Below, one piece after another: positions 5,651 to 8,278 of a stretch of DNA of 8,278 bases. The notes under the pieces were generated by a model. It saw only the letters and a list, made by a program, of their open reading frames with translations. It was not told the DNA's origin and did not search any database. The position numbers and the translations under genes were made by a program. Origin of the DNA: Ruminococcus sp. CAG:563 (GTDB lineage Bacteria > Bacillota > Clostridia > Oscillospirales > Acutalibacteraceae); assembly GCA_000434915.1 (NCBI GenBank), contig FR882067.1, positions 1 to 8,278 on the forward strand, written 5' to 3'. Each line of letters opens with the position of its first letter. Positions within the stretch are counted from its first letter, which is position 1.

Positions 5651-7744
5651 ATGTCAGAACAAACAATACAAAATGACTTGTTTTCAAATAGTGTTACAAT
5701 ATTGGATAAATATGAATGTTTAAATCTTGGAGCGACTACTATCGGAGATTTAATTGTAGGAAAAAGAATTGTCTGCGATAAAGTGAAAACTGCTGTAAAA
5801 AACAAAGGTAAAAAGCCAGATGTTCTTATTGTCGATAGTTCTAAAAAAGTTGTTGCTTATATCGAATTCAAAAAGCCTGATGAATTCGATACGTATAAAA
5901 AAATTCAAGCTGCTATTAAGCAAGAAATAGATGTTGCCAGAGAACTTGGGGTTAAAATATTTGTGGCTACTGACGGTTCCAAGTTTGTGTGGATAAATGC
6001 CCTCACTGGTCTGCCGATTCTTGATGAACAGGGCAATAAAATTATAGCGACAATTAAACCCAAAACTGAGGAAAGAGAAATAGCAAAGTTAATTGGTCGT
6101 TTGGAAATAGACCTTTCCGATACAAACAATCAATTACAATTAATAAAATATTCAGATCCTACAAATCTTGCAAAAAAGATTGGTGGATTGCTTAAAAACA
6201 TCAAATTTACTACACCAAAAGATAGTTTATATACTTTTGTCGAGCTATTCTTATTCAAATATTTATCTGATATTAATATTCTTGGCACTACGGAAAATTT
6301 TGATTATATTTGGAATCTCTATGGTGAAGATGGCAGAACTGAAGCTGAAGTGCTTTATAGATATATTCATGAACCTAGAGAAAGGATTAGCAAATTATTT
6401 CCAGAAGCTCCAGATAAAACTTCGGTTATCAACGGGTTCGTATTCCATGCCGAAAAGGATGCTGATGGTAATTACATAAGTAACAATGCAGATGCAACTA
6501 CCTTCCATGAGGTTATAAAGCTTTTTAAGGAATACGAGAATATAGAAGGAAAATTTATCGATATTAATAGGGATTTCAAGTCCAAATTATTTGAAACTTT
6601 CACAAAACAAGAAAAAACAAAAGAAAATGCTGGAAAGTATTTTACACCATTAAAAATTGTTAAGGGTATGGTGGATATGGTGGATATTAAAGAAGGTGAC
6701 GAAATTTGTGACCCGGCCTGTGGAGTAGGCAAATTCCTTCTTGAGGCAGCTTTAAAAATTGATGAGCCATTTACATTTAAAAACGGTCATGTTGTCAAGA
6801 AGATAAATCTTTATGGTTATGAAAAAGAAATGGACGAGAAAGGCTCAACAAGTGGATACGATTTAACAACTATTCTTGCAAAAGCAAATACTATGATTTA
6901 TTTCTCGTCTCTTTTTAAAGACAATAATACCCTTACAAACATAAAAACGATTTCTCAAGAACTCTTAAATGAGACATATTACTCTAGCAAAACTATTTTA
7001 GGAACATTAGAAAGAATAGACGGAAAACAGTATGATGTAATACTCGCAAATCCTCCATATTATCAAAGTGCGTTGATTTCAAAAACAGCTAAGGATACTG
7101 GATTTTATACAGAAAAGGGATTAGGCGTAGAAGGGTTGTTCCTTGAATGGATTATTAAATCTCTTAAACCTAACGGAGTAGCTAATGTTGTATTACCCGA
7201 CGGTATTTTCACCAATGTAGGCAATAAGCGATTGCATGATTTTATAATAACCAATTGTTATATTGAAGGGATTTTATCGCTACCTATTAACACTTTTTTC
7301 AATACCCCTAAGAAAACATACATAATGACATTAAGAAAAAAACGAGATGTCTCTAAAAAACAGAATTATCCTGTTTTTGCTTACTACTGTACTTCTATTG
7401 GAGAAACGTTAGATGTTTATAGATTCGATAGTGATGATAATGACTTTCAAACAGCTGTAAACAAATATAATCTTTTTCGTAGTTGTAAAGACAAGAATCA
7501 AATAGAAGAATATTTGAAACCCATATTTGAAGATGATCTAAAATTGAAATTATTTTCAATAGACTCTTTTCAACCTCACTCTGCATGGGATATTGAGAAA
7601 AGGTGGACCGATGAAGAAAAAGTAAAGATGGGAGTAAAAAAGGCTGATGTCATAATGAACCTTGATGAATTTAGCGAGTATTTGACAGAAATTGTTGATG
7701 ATATAAATAATTATGGGGAGGCTATAAAGTGTCTAAATTCATAG
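5651..7744 (+). CDS. Fused restriction nuclease / N6-adenine DNA methyltransferase (type IIG/IIB, BcgIA-like)
   Basis: A 697-residue two-domain restriction-modification protein. Residues about 15-135 look like an HsdR_N-type PD-(D/E)xK nuclease domain: KPDVLIVD (55-62) supplies D57, YIEFKKP (70-76) supplies E72 and K74, and QAAIKQEIDVARELG follows as the Q-containing helix. Residues about 190-320 are a helical HsdM_N-like linker. Residues about 325-600 are the methyltransferase: GKYFTP (328-333, motif X), DPACGVGKFL (354-363, motif I binding AdoMet) and NPPY (467-470, motif IV, catalysis on adenine). The C-terminus (about 640-697) is helical and may contact the S subunit. AAGGAG (5637-5642) is 8 bases before the ATG. 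The protein is longer than a usual HsdM (about 500) and the layout with a separate S gene resembles BcgI. A type I system with an unusual HsdM and an hsdR beyond the window remains possible. Confidence 0.85.
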   Translation: MSEQTIQNDLFSNSVTILDKYECLNLGATTIGDLIVGKRIVCDKVKTAVKNKGKKPDVLIVDSSKKVVAYIEFKKPDEFDTYKKIQAAIKQEIDVARELGVKIFVATDGSKFVWINALTGLPILDEQGNKIIATIKPKTEEREIAKLIGRLEIDLSDTNNQLQLIKYSDPTNLAKKIGGLLKNIKFTTPKDSLYTFVELFLFKYLSDINILGTTENFDYIWNLYGEDGRTEAEVLYRYIHEPRERISKLFPEAPDKTSVINGFVFHAEKDADGNYISNNADATTFHEVIKLFKEYENIEGKFIDINRDFKSKLFETFTKQEKTKENAGKYFTPLKIVKGMVDMVDIKEGDEICDPACGVGKFLLEAALKIDEPFTFKNGHVVKKINLYGYEKEMDEKGSTSGYDLTTILAKANTMIYFSSLFKDNNTLTNIKTISQELLNETYYSSKTILGTLERIDGKQYDVILANPPYYQSALISKTAKDTGFYTEKGLGVEGLFLEWIIKSLKPNGVANVVLPDGIFTNVGNKRLHDFIITNCYIEGILSLPINTFFNTPKKTYIMTLRKKRDVSKKQNYPVFAYYCTSIGETLDVYRFDSDDNDFQTAVNKYNLFRSCKDKNQIEEYLKPIFEDDLKLKLFSIDSFQPHSAWDIEKRWTDEEKVKMGVKKADVIMNLDEFSEYLTEIVDDINNYGEAIKCLNS

Positions 7745-8278
7745 AGAAAAAGCTAACAGATATATTTACACCCCACCAAGGTAATGCTATATATACTAGG
7801 AAAAATGTTGTATCTTTAGGTTGGGAAGGTAATATTCCTGTTATTTCTTCTGATGTAGACAATACTGGTATTCTTTGTTATATTGCAAAAAATAAACTCC
7901 AACGAGAAAAGGATTTGATTAACTATCCCTGTATCACTTGGACAGTTGATGGAATGGCAGGAACGCTGACAGCGAGAAACTATCCTTTTGTCCCAAATAA
8001 TCATTGTGGTTGGCTCACGCCAAAGGTTGAAGGATTAGATCTTGATTATTTGGTTTTTGTTATGCAAGCTCAATTTTATAATTGTGCCAAGAACTCGTCG
8101 AATAAAAAGGTTGGCAACAACCAAATTAAAAATTTGACAATTAAGCTTCCCATTAAAGATGACGGCAACTTTGACCTTGAAGAACAACAGAGACTTGCAG
8201 GTGTTTATAGCGAAATAGAAAATCAGAAGCAGAAATTATTGAGTAGAATTTATGATATCCAGGAATTGTTGATACATA
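7729..8278 (+). CDS. Restriction-modification specificity (S) subunit, N-terminal 183 residues (runs off right edge)
   Basis: This frame starts with GTG at 7729 and stays open to the window end. GGGGAGG (7715-7721) sits 7 bases upstream, and the gene overlaps the methylase-nuclease gene by 16 bases, a coupling common between M and S genes. Residues about 5-145 resemble a Methylase_S target recognition domain: WEGNIPVISSDVDNTG (32-47), the ITWTVDGMAGTLTAR stretch (69-83), GWLTP (94-98) and VGNNQIKNLTIKLP (128-141). Residues about 148-183 (LEEQQRLAGVYSEIENQKQK...) form the conserved helical spacer that follows the recognition domain. Such a subunit would direct both cutting and methylation by the upstream protein. 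Whether a second recognition domain follows, giving a bipartite target, cannot be seen here. The recognised sequence cannot be predicted. Confidence 0.85.
   Translation, partial: MSKFIEKKLTDIFTPHQGNAIYTRKNVVSLGWEGNIPVISSDVDNTGILCYIAKNKLQREKDLINYPCITWTVDGMAGTLTARNYPFVPNNHCGWLTPKVEGLDLDYLVFVMQAQFYNCAKNSSNKKVGNNQIKNLTIKLPIKDDGNFDLEEQQRLAGVYSEIENQKQKLLSRIYDIQELLIH

Noticed and set aside
6168..6479. A 103-codon frame inside the nuclease-methylase gene in another frame
   Set aside because: It overlaps fully with a conserved coding region, has low-complexity hydrophobic content typical of an AT-rich shadow frame and has no start signal.
1..8278. CRISPR array, tRNA or rRNA gene, insertion sequence ends, or integrase attachment direct repeats
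   Set aside because: Reading both strands gave no regularly spaced repeats, no cloverleaf-like or rRNA sequence, no transposase, and no matching direct repeats at plausible element ends. The attachment sites must lie outside the window.

Overview
The window looks like part of an integrative mobilizable element from a low-to-moderate GC Firmicute, most likely a gut-type member of the Clostridia. The reasons are strong AGGAGG-type ribosome binding sites, near-consensus TTGACA/TATAAT promoters, and the gene order regulator / excisionase / tyrosine integrase / MobC-like protein / RepA-like ATPase / MobV relaxase. Taxonomy is inferred from style and cannot be fixed from sequence alone.

Left part (1-792): a leftward XRE-type regulator is translationally coupled to a second leftward gene that runs off the left edge. 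The 246-base divergent region holds two good back-to-back promoters, each decorated with TGTTTA...TAAACA inverted repeats, as expected of a repressor switch for excision and integration. Middle part (793-4022): a rightward, tightly packed module with a GTG-started excisionase-like protein, a complete tyrosine recombinase with all catalytic residues, a ribbon-helix-helix MobC-like protein, and a Walker ATPase of the RepA/AAA_25 kind. Next come 207 non-coding bases with two mutually exclusive long hairpins and a smaller inverted repeat (possible replication or transfer origin), and then only the first 91 residues of a MobV (Pre/Mob) relaxase. The relaxase keeps the region of the catalytic histidine but lacks the metal-binding part, so self-encoded mobilization is probably lost.

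Right part (4069-8278): after a clear intrinsic terminator begins an AT-rich defence cargo read from one strong promoter that overlaps a perfect 12-bp palindrome. Its genes are abiEi (type IV antitoxin and likely autorepressor), abiEii (nucleotidyltransferase toxin), a 697-residue fused protein with an N-terminal PD-(D/E)xK nuclease-like domain and an N6-adenine methyltransferase domain, and a specificity (S) subunit that runs off the right edge. All junctions are overlaps or a 20-base gap, so these four look like one transcription unit. The fused nuclease-methylase plus separate S subunit recalls the type IIB BcgI layout. The most interesting point is that an abortive-infection toxin-antitoxin pair and a restriction-modification system seem to share one AbiEi-type operator.
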